The notes: generated by a model from the letters alone, not told the origin. Counted from the first letter of the stretch, positions 35,033-43,945 are shown. The stretch: DNA of 64,000 bases from Flavobacterium sp. UGB4466 (GCF_903469665.1 NZ_CAGKLC010000009.1:20885-84884); one strand, 5' to 3'. Made by a program: numbers and translations.

Positions 35033-36928
35033 ATGCCACAAGCACAGGAAATTCTTTCAAAATACTGGAAACACGACAGTTTCAGACCGATGCAAAAGGA
35101 GATTATTGACTCTGTTTTGGACGGTCAGGATACCTTTGCCCTGCTGCCAACAGGTGGAGGAAAATCGATTTGTTTTCAGGTTCCAAGTATGATACTGGAA
35201 GGCATTTGCTTAGTCATTTCACCTTTGGTTGCTCTTATGAAAGATCAGGTTGCCAACCTGCAGAAACGCAACATAAAAGCTATTGCACTAACAGGAGGTA
35301 TTCATACCGAAGAAATTATAGATCTTCTTGACAATTGCCAATACGGCAATTACAAGTTTTTATATCTTTCTCCCGAAAGACTGCAATCAGACTGGATACT
35401 GGAACGCATTAAAAACCTTCCGATTAATCTAATTGCAATCGACGAAGCGCATTGTGTTTCACAATGGGGACACGATTTTCGCCCTGCCTATCTGAAAATT
35501 TCAGAACTTAAAAAATATTTTTCAAAGATTCCGTTTTTAGCTTTAACTGCAACAGCAACACCCAGAGTCATCGAAGACATTAAAACAGAACTGGGATTAA
35601 AAGACCCCGTACTTTTTCAGCAATCTTTTGAAAGAAAAAATATTGCCTACATGGTTTTTGAAGTCGAAGACAAGCTGTATCGCACCGAACAAATCTTAAA
35701 GAAAAACCCGCAGCCCTCTATTATATATGTACGAAATCGAAAATCGTGCATCAACCTTTCCACTCAATTACAATCATTAGGTTTTACTGCAACCTATTAC
35801 CATGGCGGACTTTCGGCTAAAGAAAAAGACAAAAACATGCAGCTTTGGATGTCGGAACAAGCACAGGTTATTGTAGCGACTAATGCGTTTGGAATGGGAA
35901 TCGACAAAGACAATGTAAAAACAGTCATTCACACACAACTACCCGAAAACTTAGAAAACTATTATCAGGAATCCGGAAGAGCCGGACGAAATGGAGAAAA
36001 AGCTTTTTCGGTATTGCTCTTTAATAATTCAGATGCCACTCAAACTGAACAGCAGTTTTTAAGCATTCTGCCCGATAAAAAGTTTCTAAAAGCAATGTAT
36101 ATAAAACTCTGTAATTATTTTCAAATTGCGTATGGAGAAGGTTTAGACGAGTCCTTTTCTTTTAAACTAAATAACTTTTGCAACAAATACGATTTCCCCA
36201 CTTTAAAAACATACAATGCATTGCAGTTTTTAAACCAACAGGGAATCATTACTTTGTCGCAGGAATTCTCAGAAAAAATTACTTTACAATTTATAATCGA
36301 ATCCAAAGAGGTGATTCGATACATGAATCTCAATCCAAACGACGAGGAAATTATATTAGCAATTCTAAGAACTTACCCCGGAGTTTATGACATCAAAACT
36401 CCTTTTAATCTTTCGCTGATTGCAAAAAAATCACACCATACAGAAGAACAGGTTTTATCTCTTTTAGAAAAATTAAAAGAGAAAGAAATTATCGAATACA
36501 AAGCCAAAAACAACGATTCAACTGTGTTATTTAATGAAGTGCGTGAAGACGAATTAACTATAAATCGCGTTTCTAAATATCTGGAAAAACAGAATGAACT
36601 CAAAAAAGAACAACTTTCTTCCGTCCTCTATTATATAAAAGAAAACAAAACCTGTAAAAACAGATTGATTCTGGATTATTTTGGAGAAGAAACCAACGAA
36701 AATTGTGGCGTTTGCTCCTATTGCATTACGCTAAAAGGCAAAATCACTGAAGCCGATTCGATTGCAGATAAAATTCTGTATTTGCTAAAATCAACCGCTT
36801 TGACTTCTAGAGAAATTCAGTCTCAAATTAAAATGGATGCCAATGATATTATTTTGGTACTTCAGAAATTATTAGAAAACAATCATATCACCATACTGGC
36901 GAACAATAAATACACTTTAAAATCATAA
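35033..36928 (+). CDS. RecQ family ATP-dependent DNA helicase
   Basis: The 631-residue helicase has motif I LLPTGGGKSICFQVP, the DEAH box IAIDEAHCVSQWGHDFRPAY, motif III ALTATATPRV, and motif VI QESGRAGRNG. RQC zinc-binding cysteines (CKNRLILDYF, NCGVCSYC) are followed by a C-terminal winged-helix-like tail. No clear HRDC domain is visible. It unwinds DNA 3' to 5' in recombination and fork repair. Its stop and the fmt start share bases (TAATG), indicating translational coupling. Confidence 0.94.
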   Translation: MPQAQEILSKYWKHDSFRPMQKEIIDSVLDGQDTFALLPTGGGKSICFQVPSMILEGICLVISPLVALMKDQVANLQKRNIKAIALTGGIHTEEIIDLLDNCQYGNYKFLYLSPERLQSDWILERIKNLPINLIAIDEAHCVSQWGHDFRPAYLKISELKKYFSKIPFLALTATATPRVIEDIKTELGLKDPVLFQQSFERKNIAYMVFEVEDKLYRTEQILKKNPQPSIIYVRNRKSCINLSTQLQSLGFTATYYHGGLSAKEKDKNMQLWMSEQAQVIVATNAFGMGIDKDNVKTVIHTQLPENLENYYQESGRAGRNGEKAFSVLLFNNSDATQTEQQFLSILPDKKFLKAMYIKLCNYFQIAYGEGLDESFSFKLNNFCNKYDFPTLKTYNALQFLNQQGIITLSQEFSEKITLQFIIESKEVIRYMNLNPNDEEIILAILRTYPGVYDIKTPFNLSLIAKKSHHTEEQVLSLLEKLKEKEIIEYKAKNNDSTVLFNEVREDELTINRVSKYLEKQNELKKEQLSSVLYYIKENKTCKNRLILDYFGEETNENCGVCSYCITLKGKITEADSIADKILYLLKSTALTSREIQSQIKMDANDIILVLQKLLENNHITILANNKYTLKS

Positions 36929-37875
36929 TGGAAAAATTGAGAATTATTTTCATGGGGACTCCCGAATTTGCTGTCGGCATTTTGGACACCATTCTTAAAA
37001 ACAACTACGATGTTGTGGGTATAATTACTGCGGCAGACAAACCTGCAGGACGCGGACAAAAAATAAAATACTCAGCAGTAAAAGAATATGCATTGGCAAA
37101 TAACCTTACGTTACTTCAGCCAACAAACTTAAAAGACGAGACTTTTTTAGCGGAGTTAAAAGCGCTGAATGCAAATTTACAAATTGTAGTTGCCTTCAGA
37201 ATGCTTCCAAAAGTCGTCTGGGAAATGCCGGAATTTGGAACATTTAACCTTCACGCTTCTTTATTACCAAATTACCGTGGTGCCGCACCAATTAACTGGG
37301 CCATTATTAACGGAGAAACCAAAACTGGAGTCACCACCTTCTTTATCGATGACAAAATAGATACCGGAGCAATGATCCTGAATTCGGAAATTGCAATTGA
37401 GCCGGAAGAAAATGCCGGACAATTACACGACCGACTTATGGCATTAGGAAGCGAAACTGTTATTGACACTTTAAAAGTTATTGAAAGCAGAAATGTAAAA
37501 ACTACCATTCAGGAAGACACCGCCGAAATAAAAACCGCTTACAAATTAAACAAAGAAAACTGCAAAATCGACTGGACCAAATCCGGTGCCGAAATCAACA
37601 ATCTCATTCGCGGTTTAAGTCCGTATCCTGCATCCTGGTGCTTTTTAAAAGACAGAGAAGAAGAACAAACCATCAAAATATATGAGGCAAAACTGCTTCC
37701 TGAGACACATTCTCACGAAGCTGGAAGTCTGATTTGCAGCAAAAAAGAAATCAAAGTTGCAGTTAAAGATGGTTACATTCAACTTTTGAGTTTACAGCTG
37801 CCCGGAAAAAAAAGAATGCAGGTAGCAGAATTACTCAATGGAATCACTTTTTCTGAAAGTGCCAAAGTCTATTAA
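36928..37875 (+). CDS. fmt: Methionyl-tRNA formyltransferase
   Basis: The 315-residue enzyme has IIFMGTPEFAVGIL at the N-terminus and LLPNYRGAAPINWAIINGE, which includes the catalytic Asn-His region (NLHASLLPNYRG). DKIDTGAMIL is present, and a C-terminal OB-like domain begins about residue 210. It formylates initiator Met-tRNA using 10-formyl-THF. The start overlaps the recQ stop by one base. The partner def is not in the window. Confidence 0.96.
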   Translation: MEKLRIIFMGTPEFAVGILDTILKNNYDVVGIITAADKPAGRGQKIKYSAVKEYALANNLTLLQPTNLKDETFLAELKALNANLQIVVAFRMLPKVVWEMPEFGTFNLHASLLPNYRGAAPINWAIINGETKTGVTTFFIDDKIDTGAMILNSEIAIEPEENAGQLHDRLMALGSETVIDTLKVIESRNVKTTIQEDTAEIKTAYKLNKENCKIDWTKSGAEINNLIRGLSPYPASWCFLKDREEEQTIKIYEAKLLPETHSHEAGSLICSKKEIKVAVKDGYIQLLSLQLPGKKRMQVAELLNGITFSESAKVY

Positions 37876-37981
37876 GGTCAATAAAACAGGGGTTTCTACC
37901 TGATTTTGACCAACTAACGCTCTGCTTTATGAACAAAAAAAGCAAGTTATTAACAATTTTTACTAAAAATAAAGAAAACAC

Positions 37982-38011
37982 TTGCAAGGAACGGATTTCC
38001 TATTAAATTTG
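37982..38011 (+). promoter_or_regulatory. Consensus Bacteroidota promoter (TTG-N19-TAAATTTG) of the HU gene
   Basis: TTG at 37982-37984 and TAAATTTG at 38004-38011 have exactly 19 nt between them. The HU start is 43 nt downstream. A perfect match fits a highly expressed gene. Confidence 0.88.
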
Positions 38012-38054
38012 TGTATTAACAATTTTTTTTAACCAACAATTAATAACTAATATT

Positions 38055-38327
38055 ATGAACAAATCAGAATTAATCGATGCTATCGCTGCTGATGCAGGAA
38101 TCACAAAAGCTGCGGCAAAATTAGCTTTAGAGTCATTTTTAGGGAACGTAGGAGCTACTCTAAAGAAAGGTGGGAGAGTTTCATTAGTAGGTTTTGGATC
38201 ATGGTCTGTATCTGCTAGAGCTGCAAGAGACGGTAGAAACCCACAAACAGGAAAAACTATTCAAATCGCTGCGAAAAATGTTGTAAAATTCAAAGCTGGA
38301 GCTGAATTAGAAGGTGCAGTGAACTAA
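38055..38327 (+). CDS. HU family DNA-binding protein
   Basis: The 90-residue protein matches HU end to end: MNKSELIDAIAADAGITKAA, then GFGSWSVSARAARDGRNPQT and GKTIQIAAKNVVKFKAG. It bends and packages DNA as a dimer. The arm motif RNPQTGKTI is intact. It has a consensus promoter and its own strong terminator, so it is a single-gene unit. Confidence 0.96.
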   Translation: MNKSELIDAIAADAGITKAAAKLALESFLGNVGATLKKGGRVSLVGFGSWSVSARAARDGRNPQTGKTIQIAAKNVVKFKAGAELEGAVN

Positions 38328-38359
38328 GTAAGAAAGTTCTCTAAACTAATAATATAATC

Positions 38360-38383
38360 AAAACCCTTCTTATGAAGGGTTTT
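38360..38383 (+). terminator. Hairpin terminator after HU
   Basis: AAAACCCTTC (38360-38369) pairs with GAAGGGTTTT (38374-38383), loop TTAT, followed by a run of T. Confidence 0.9.
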
Positions 38384-38455
38384 TTTTTGCGCTTCAACGA
38401 TTTTATTTGGGATTTTAGAAATTTTATGATTAAATTTAATAAAAATTGTAGCCGT

Positions 38456-39016
38456 ATGATTTCAGAAAAATTAAAAAAAGGACACCTGCTTATTGCCGAG
38501 CCTTCTATAATTGGAGATTTATCATTTAATAGATCGGTAATTTTATTAGCAGACCATAACAAAGAAGGATCAATAGGATTTATCATTAATAAACCTTTAA
38601 AGTACACTATTAATGACCTGATTCCTGAGATTGAAGCCTCTTTCAAGATATATAACGGAGGTCCTGTTGAACAGGACAACCTTTATTTTATTCACAATAT
38701 TCCAGAGTTAATCCCGAATAGTGTTGAGATTTCTAATGGAATTTATTGGGGAGGTGATTTTGAATCGACCAAGGACTTAATAAACAACGGATCTATCAGT
38801 AAAAATAACATTCGTTTTTTCTTAGGGTATACCGGTTGGGATGAAAATCAGCTTGAGAATGAAATGCAGGGGAACTCCTGGATTATTGCCGATAATAATT
38901 ATAAAAATAAAATTATCGGAAAATCAACCACCCATTTCTGGAAAGAGCAAATCATTGAACTTGGAGGCGATTACCTTATCTGGTCAAATGCACCTGAAAA
39001 TCCATATCTGAATTAA
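38456..39016 (+). CDS. YqgE/AlgH family protein
   Basis: From the ATG at 38456 the protein is 186 residues, the usual family size. Motifs are KKGHLLIAEPSIIGDLSFNR, SVILLADHNKEGSIGFIINK, YNGGPVEQDNLYFIH, and FLGYTGWDENQLENEMQGNS. It is soluble and of unclear function, though linked by name to alginate regulation in pseudomonads. The longer frame begins within the HU terminator region and adds 28 residues unlike the family. Its stop overlaps the end of the convergent aminotransferase gene by 4 nt. Confidence 0.92.
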   Translation: MISEKLKKGHLLIAEPSIIGDLSFNRSVILLADHNKEGSIGFIINKPLKYTINDLIPEIEASFKIYNGGPVEQDNLYFIHNIPELIPNSVEISNGIYWGGDFESTKDLINNGSISKNNIRFFLGYTGWDENQLENEMQGNSWIIADNNYKNKIIGKSTTHFWKEQIIELGGDYLIWSNAPENPYLN

Positions 39017-39852
39017 TTTTCAGAAATGGATTCATTCAGCTTTTGTAACAACAGCTGAGCCAAATTACTTGTAAAGTCCTTTTTTCGATATTTCGTGATC
39101 GGCTGTATCCCCATGATCACATTAGTCAGAAATAACTCATCAGCTTTTTGAAGATCAAATGGTGAAATTATTTCCTCCACTACTTCTATGCCCTCTACTT
39201 TTTTAGCCAAAGCTAAAATCTGCTTGCGCATCACACCGTTCAGACAACCTTCAGAAACCGGTGGAGTTATAAGTTTTTTACCCATAACCATAAATAAATT
39301 CCCCTGTAATACCTCAACTACATTTTTTGTATCGTTAAGTAAAATACAATTGGCCAGACCATTTTCATGAGCAAAAACACTTCCGGTAACATTTATCATC
39401 TTATTAGTAGTTTTGATCGACGACAACAATTGCTTCGTCACATAAAAATCTTTATACAAATCCACTTCGTATTCAGCTGAATTTAAAGCATATAAAACAT
39501 CTTCAAGTACTGTTGCATGAATCAAATACGAAACCTCATTTGTTTTAGGCAAATAAAGTCCGCCCTCTTTTCTAAAAACAGTAATTCTGGCTCTGGCTGA
39601 TGCCGAAATTCCTTTTTGCTGAACGAGGTTTAAAATCTGCTCTTCAAAATATTCCATGGTAAAATTCATCGGAATTTCCATTCGAACCACACGCATGGAA
39701 GCCATTAATCTGAAATAATGATCTTCTAGGAACAAGATTTTATTATTGATAATTTTTACTGTTTCAAAAACACCATCTCCGTATAAAAATGCGCGGTTTT
39801 GAGTTAATATATTATCTTCTTCTGCTACTATATTTCCGTTAAAATTAATCAT
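39013..39852 (-). CDS. Class IV PLP-dependent aminotransferase/lyase
   Basis: The 279-residue protein has the fold-type IV features NRAFLYGDGVFETVKIINNK and HYFRLMASMRVV. The PLP Lys lies in LLSSIKTTNKMINVTGSVFA, followed by VVEVLQGNLFMVMGKKLITP and TNVIMGIQPITKYRKKDF. It may be aminodeoxychorismate lyase (PabC, folate synthesis) or a D-amino-acid/branched-chain aminotransferase relative; the sequence alone does not decide. It converges on the AlgH gene with a 4-nt overlap. Its promoter overlaps an upstream terminator. Confidence 0.87.
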   Translation of the reverse strand: MINFNGNIVAEEDNILTQNRAFLYGDGVFETVKIINNKILFLEDHYFRLMASMRVVRMEIPMNFTMEYFEEQILNLVQQKGISASARARITVFRKEGGLYLPKTNEVSYLIHATVLEDVLYALNSAEYEVDLYKDFYVTKQLLSSIKTTNKMINVTGSVFAHENGLANCILLNDTKNVVEVLQGNLFMVMGKKLITPPVSEGCLNGVMRKQILALAKKVEGIEVVEEIISPFDLQKADELFLTNVIMGIQPITKYRKKDFTSNLAQLLLQKLNESISEN

Positions 39853-39859
39853 AAAAAAA

Positions 39860-39886
39860 CCCTGAATTTTGTTCAGGGCAAATATA
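39860..39886 (-). promoter_or_regulatory. Overlapping terminator hairpin and -7 box before the aminotransferase gene
   Basis: CCCTGAA (39860-39866) pairs with TTCAGGG (39872-39878). On the minus strand seven T follow and run straight into the ATG at 39852. The -7 box (reverse of CAAATATA, 39879-39886) abuts the hairpin. It can end the START-like transcript while the aminotransferase transcript starts inside the hairpin. Confidence 0.65.
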
Positions 39887-39906
39887 AGGTATAAAATAGA
39901 ATTTTA

Positions 39907-40299
39907 CTAAACAGATCCAATAAGATGTTTCAGGTCTGAGATCTGATTCTCCCACAGTTGTTTAGCTTCTCCTACTTCTTCTTTATCAGCGAAATCAACT
40001 ACCATTAACGATACGTCTTTGGTAAGTTCATCAACCAGAATATGCAATTCAAAAAAATACTCCGTGTCTTTACTACTTTCATCCACCCATTTGAATTTGA
40101 CTTTTTCACCTGTTTTTTTGGAAGCCAAACGTGCTTTTTCCTGTGAGTCATTCCAGATAAAAGTAAAAAATTCTCCTCTTGAATTCACATTATCAGCAAA
40201 CCATTCTGATAATCCTGACGGAGTTGATATATATTGATACAATAGTTGCGGCGAAGAATTGATCGGAAACTCGATTTCGTAACGTATTTTTGGATCCAT
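39907..40299 (-). CDS. START-like domain protein (SRPBCC fold)
   Basis: The 130-residue protein starts MDPKIRYEIEFPINSSPQLL and continues LYQYISTPSGLSEWFADNVN, the pattern of SRPBCC/AHSA1-like ligand-binding folds. TFIWNDSQEKARLASKKTGE follows, with a C-terminal helix ending LWENQISDLKHLIGSV. It matches the START-like family of Bacteroidota, with no known ligand. It is a single gene upstream of, and on the same strand as, the class IV aminotransferase. Confidence 0.83.
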   Translation of the reverse strand: MDPKIRYEIEFPINSSPQLLYQYISTPSGLSEWFADNVNSRGEFFTFIWNDSQEKARLASKKTGEKVKFKWVDESSKDTEYFFELHILVDELTKDVSLMVVDFADKEEVGEAKQLWENQISDLKHLIGSV

Positions 40300-40387
40300 G
40301 TGCTACTTTTAATTTTTTTGGAAATATAAGAATATATGTCCAAAAACAACACATTTTTAAAAATATTTTTTTTTCTTCATTTTATGC

Positions 40388-40417
40388 TTGTATGCTTTAA
40401 TATTATTTCTATCTTTG
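40388..40417 (+). promoter_or_regulatory. Consensus Bacteroidota promoter (TTG-N19-TATCTTTG) of tRNA-Met
   Basis: TTG at 40388-40390 and TATCTTTG at 40410-40417 have exactly 19 nt between them. The tRNA starts 38 nt downstream. Confidence 0.88.
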
Positions 40418-40454
40418 CACCCGCAATGAGGAACACGGTTCTACTTGCAGTCTT

Positions 40455-40528
40455 GGCGAGGTAGCTCAGTTGGTTAGAGCGCAGGATTCATAACCCTGAG
40501 GTCACGGGTTCAATTCCCGTCCTCGCTA
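40455..40528 (+). tRNA. tRNA-Met (CAT anticodon)
   Basis: The 74-nt cloverleaf has acceptor GGCGAGG with CCTCGCT (first pair G-U), D-arm GCTC...GAGC, anticodon loop around TTCATAA with CAT, and T-arm ACGGG-TTCAATT-CCCGT. CCA is not encoded. It lacks the three G-C pairs of an initiator anticodon stem and looks like the elongator. A CAT anticodon could also be a lysidine-modified tRNA-Ile, so that alternative stays open. Confidence 0.93.
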
Positions 40529-40536
40529 CAAAAAAT

Positions 40537-40567
40537 AAACCCCTAATCATCAATTGATTAGGGGTTT
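40537..40567 (+). terminator. Hairpin terminator after tRNA-Met
   Basis: AAACCCCTAATCA (40537-40549) pairs with TGATTAGGGGTTT (40555-40567), followed by T-rich DNA. Confidence 0.87.
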
Positions 40568-40753
40568 TTATTTAAATTTACACCCTCTCTAACCAGTTGA
40601 TTTAGAATGAGGAAATTAAAAAAAGCAACTGGAATTCGAACAATGTAAACAATACGACAGCGGACTTCAGACTTTATACTTCTTCTTTTTTTATAAGAAA
40701 AGTATGCGGACAGTTCAGAATAGTATTTTATAAGCTAAATCATTTATAAAAAC

Positions 40754-41011
40754 ATGGATATAGTTAAATTTAAAATCACGTCAAAAACGATAAAAGTAGA
40801 AGTACGCAATTCGAATAACTACGTTTTTAATTTCAACACTGCTTTAGAGATTGAAAAAGAAGACAGAGAGGTTTTATTAAGACTGTACAATGCCCTGGAC
40901 CTTCTTTTTAAAAAAGAAACTCATCCTGAGATTAAAAACTATATTTCACCTAATCAAACTAACATTTTGGATCAGATTTCTGCTGCTGATAATCTGGAGC
41001 AGGAAAAATAA
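40754..41011 (+). CDS. Hypothetical protein, 85 residues
   Basis: I do not recognise this small protein. It begins MDIVKFKITSKTIKVEVRNS, is beta-rich in the first 40 residues, then has an amphipathic helix (EIEKEDREVLLRLYNALDLL) and a polar tail. There is no signal peptide or membrane segment. The start follows a 10-nt A/C-rich stretch. It stands alone after the tRNA. Codon choice looks like that of its neighbours, so it is probably a real gene, but the evidence is thin. Confidence 0.5.
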   Translation: MDIVKFKITSKTIKVEVRNSNNYVFNFNTALEIEKEDREVLLRLYNALDLLFKKETHPEIKNYISPNQTNILDQISAADNLEQEK

Positions 41012-41420
41012 ACCATCGTTAGTATATCATTGAAAATTTATTTTCTAAAAAGAGGAAGTCTGCACACCGTGAGATTTTCTCTTTTTTTTTGTTTTTTTGT
41101 TAGATTCTAAACAATTTCAGAACATCCAAATTCTAATCTCCGGCTTTTGTTATTCAAAAATAACTTCTCCAAAACCTTAATCTGAGGCTCACACTGTCTT
41201 TTACGAGACGAAAATCAAAAACTTACTTCAAAATCCAAACCAAAATCAGGTATTTCTACTTAGTGAATTCATCTATTAAAAAACGATTTTTGTTGCGAAT
41301 TACGTGAAACCGTAAGTTATTCTCTGAAAACTGATATAACTTAGCGTATTAAAAAGAATAAAAATCACAAAAAGAAAACTATAATACTTAACCATAAAAT
41401 AAAAACCAAAAAAACGAACC
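41012..41420. other. AT-rich gap with no recognised feature
   Basis: This 409-nt gap holds no convincing frame or strong hairpin. A weak AAAAAGAG...CTCTTTTTT pairing near 41050-41095 could be a poor terminator. I see no promoter box of the consensus type before 41421. Confidence 0.5.
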
Positions 41421-41861
41421 ATGGAAAAACTTTGGTGTTGGCGTTGCAAAACAGAAGTTCCTATGTTACATACAGAAGAATATCAAATTGCAACTAAACT
41501 CTATCGTAATGGCTTTGAACATGGAAAATGTAATATGACCAGAACAGAGCGATTCAGTGAACTTCTAAATTACTATAAAGAACTAACCGGATTTAAAGAA
41601 ACCAATCCCAATGCTATTATGCATCATCGAATTGATCTTTACGGTCCGCCTTGTGAATGTTGTTCTAAACCTTACCGAACTCCTCAGGCAAAATTTTGTG
41701 CAGCCTGTGGACACAAAAGAACAGCTACAGTAACCAACAGTAATCACACCTTTACAGAGGAGGAACAAAAATGGTGGCAAAAACTACTGGAATCAAACAC
41801 CATTAGTCAGCCAGTGCTTGCTGTTAGTACTTTAATTGCAAAACTGGATTTAAATTTATAA
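41421..41861 (+). CDS. Hypothetical zinc-ribbon-like protein
   Basis: This is a 146-residue protein with cysteine pairs at both ends of its core: CWRCK at residues 6-10, and CECCSKPYRTPQAKFCAACG at about 77-96, with CxxC, CxxC spacing like a treble-clef or zinc ribbon. Histidines (MHHRID) lie close by. There is no signal peptide. It may bind zinc and perhaps nucleic acid or protein. I do not recognise a named family. Confidence 0.6.
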   Translation: MEKLWCWRCKTEVPMLHTEEYQIATKLYRNGFEHGKCNMTRTERFSELLNYYKELTGFKETNPNAIMHHRIDLYGPPCECCSKPYRTPQAKFCAACGHKRTATVTNSNHTFTEEEQKWWQKLLESNTISQPVLAVSTLIAKLDLNL

Positions 41862-42038
41862 AAATCAAAAAAACGAAATCAATCCTGGAATCCATTTTTA
41901 GTTGTACTAAAAGTGGATTTTCTGCTTTCAGGAATATACAGCTGTTTTTTTAATGTAAAAAATGCGTTAAAATAGCTTTCGGACAACAATTCTTCGACAA
42001 TTAAAAATACTTTTGTGAGAACGAAAACACACATTGGT

Positions 42039-42602
42039 ATGGATTCCGAAAAATTCATCTTCTGCCTCGAAGGTGTTCCTGACATCGAAAACAATTTTGT
42101 TACCCAGGTAGTAAAAAACCTGGAAGAAATCGCTATTGATCAGGGTATCGCCAGTATTTACAAAACTTGCGACACCATTGAAGGCTTAGAAGAAAGCCTG
42201 AATGTTTTACTTTATGAAGATCACAATTTTAAAGATTACGAAATTATTTATTTGGTAATGCCAGGCGGACCCAACAACATCTGCCTGCATGATTACTATT
42301 ATAGTCTGGAAGAAATCGCAGAACTTTTTGAAGGAAAAATGAAAGGAAAAATTATTCATTTTGCCAATTTAAAAGTACTTGATTTAAACGACGAAGAAGC
42401 GCAGTACTTTTTGGACATTACCGGTGCACGGGCGATTTCGGGTTACGGCTCTTCTTATAATAAGATAGCGAGCTGTAGTACCATCGACAAAGCTTTTTTT
42501 AGTCTGTATCAGGAAAATGACGACATTACTGAAGTGGTGGAAGAACTTTATCAAAAACATTATGCGCTTTGTAAATTACTTGATTTTAGACTGTATTATT
42601 AA
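42039..42602 (+). CDS. Caspase-like fold protein lacking catalytic His and Cys (DUF6642-like)
   Basis: This 187-residue protein has the order of a small caspase-like (clan CD) family I know from bacteria. An N-terminal FIFCLEG strand is followed by IIYLVMPGGP where active members have a YLxFHG catalytic His, then YSLEEIAELFEGKMKGKIIH, then HFANLKVL where active members have HFGSCSTL with the catalytic Cys, then FLDITGARAISGYGSS. Here His is Pro75 and Cys is Leu111, so it is probably a non-catalytic relative. I start at the ATG at 42039 because the upstream GTG overlaps the -7 box TACTTTTG (42008-42015). An AraC regulator starts 3 nt after the stop. Confidence 0.6.
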   Translation: MDSEKFIFCLEGVPDIENNFVTQVVKNLEEIAIDQGIASIYKTCDTIEGLEESLNVLLYEDHNFKDYEIIYLVMPGGPNNICLHDYYYSLEEIAELFEGKMKGKIIHFANLKVLDLNDEEAQYFLDITGARAISGYGSSYNKIASCSTIDKAFFSLYQENDDITEVVEELYQKHYALCKLLDFRLYY

Positions 42603-42605
42603 ATT

Positions 42606-43526
42606 ATGAAAAGCAATGCCAACGGAGAGATAAAAACCTATGGTGCGAAAGTGTTTCGTGAAAAATTTCTGGGACAGGAAAACCCCATGCATTTATTGTT
42701 TAAATCCAGCTCTGACCATTTTTTTTGTCTGGAAATGGAAGAAATGATGCAGCTTCGTTACGCTGTTCCTCCTTCAAAACACAGTTGTCATACCATACTT
42801 TTTGTGACTTCCGGAGTTCATGTTGCAAAGGTTGGTTTCGAAGAATACCAAACCAATCCAAATGAAATGCTTATTGTTCCGGCCGGGCAGATTTTCTCTA
42901 TTGAGCATATTAACACGAAACATATTGGTTTTATTTGCCAGTTTCATCCGGATGTTTTGATCGGCAAATACGGCAACAGTGAAATGCTAAATGATTTCGA
43001 CTTTCTTAAAATTGGAGGAAATCCAAAAATTACAATCTCTCCGGACCACTTTCATTTTATAGTGAATCTCTTTGAGCGTTTACAAGCTGCTTATCTTGAA
43101 ACTGAAATCGACAATGCTGATATCGTTCAGTCTTATTTAATGGCTTTGTTCTTTGAGATGAATAAAAATGCTCCCAAAACATCTAAAAGCAATACAGCCG
43201 CAGCTGTTATTTTTGCTAAGTTCAAAAAACTCATTTACGCTAATATCAGGACGCATCATCAGGTAAATTATTACGCCTCTTTACTTAATGTTACCCCCAA
43301 TCATTTAAACAAATCAGTCAAATCGGCAACCGGTAAGTCTGCAGTCAAATGGATTGATGAGACCATTTTAACAGAAGCTAAATACCTACTGTATCAAACT
43401 ACCTTTTCTGTAAGTGAAATCGCCATGCAGGTAGGACACGAAGATCATTCTTACTTTAGCCGTTTCTTTAAAAAACATGAAGGAATCACTCCTATTCAAT
43501 ATCGTAAATTGATTGATAAGTCCTAA
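42606..43526 (+). CDS. AraC family transcriptional regulator
   Basis: The 306-residue protein has an N-terminal cupin-like sensing domain (about 40-140, SKHSCHTILFVTSGVHVAKV) and a C-terminal double helix-turn-helix (about 205-303). NYYASLLNVTPNHLNKSVKS is the first helix pair and FSVSEIAMQVGHEDHSYFSR, FFKKHEGITPIQYRKL the second, both intact. It is 3 nt downstream of the caspase-like gene, so the two are co-expressed. Its target is unknown. Confidence 0.92.
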   Translation: MKSNANGEIKTYGAKVFREKFLGQENPMHLLFKSSSDHFFCLEMEEMMQLRYAVPPSKHSCHTILFVTSGVHVAKVGFEEYQTNPNEMLIVPAGQIFSIEHINTKHIGFICQFHPDVLIGKYGNSEMLNDFDFLKIGGNPKITISPDHFHFIVNLFERLQAAYLETEIDNADIVQSYLMALFFEMNKNAPKTSKSNTAAAVIFAKFKKLIYANIRTHHQVNYYASLLNVTPNHLNKSVKSATGKSAVKWIDETILTEAKYLLYQTTFSVSEIAMQVGHEDHSYFSRFFKKHEGITPIQYRKLIDKS

Positions 43527-43596
43527 TTATTGCTTCCTGTATCCTATAAACTTGAAAAACGTTTATTGAAATTTGTTCCGTTAAAAAAAACAAATT

Positions 43597-43797
43597 ATGA
43601 TTTACGTTTTCAAAACATCCGTTGACACACCATCAAAGCTGGAATTCGCAAGTGCATTACTTGATGAACGGATACCAAATGCGATATGGAATTTTGACCT
43701 TGAGGACTGCGATAATATCTTAAGAATTGACAGTGAGGCTGAAATAAATGAAAAGATTCTCAAGAATGCGATTTTCGATTGTGTCGAATTAGAATAA
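43597..43797 (+). CDS. Hypothetical small protein, 66 residues
   Basis: The protein starts MIYVFKTSVDTPSKLEFASA and ends NAIFDCVELE. A beta-alpha-beta-beta-alpha-beta order is visible, like a ferredoxin fold of the HMA type but without the CxxC metal motif. It may be a small regulatory or binding protein; I do not recognise a named family. It is in the same direction as the AraC gene, 70 nt downstream. Confidence 0.6.
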   Translation: MIYVFKTSVDTPSKLEFASALLDERIPNAIWNFDLEDCDNILRIDSEAEINEKILKNAIFDCVELE

Positions 43798-43888
43798 ATT
43801 CAAAAAAAGTATAGTATACAACACTTGCCTGTTTGTTAGAAAAGCTTGATTTGAGTGGTCAGTAATTTTTTACCTCTATACCCAAAAA

Positions 43889-43920
43889 AACAGGGATGCA
43901 AAACCAATTGCATCCCTGTT
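43889..43920 (-). terminator. Hairpin terminator of the Sus operon
   Basis: AACAGGGATGCA (43889-43900) pairs with TGCATCCCTGTT (43909-43920). On the minus strand a run of T follows. It lies 25 nt past the last gene of the glycan-uptake operon and could also serve the plus-strand genes. Confidence 0.88.
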
Positions 43921-43945
43921 CCTTTTTAAACAACTTATAAACTAA

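Noticed and set aside
42039..42602. An active caspase-like protease
   Set aside because: The positions where the catalytic His and Cys are expected hold Pro and Leu, so I call it non-catalytic.
40388..43797. An integrated element next to tRNA-Met
   Set aside because: The small unknown genes after the tRNA suggested one, but there is no integrase and no repeat of the tRNA 3' end that I can see downstream.
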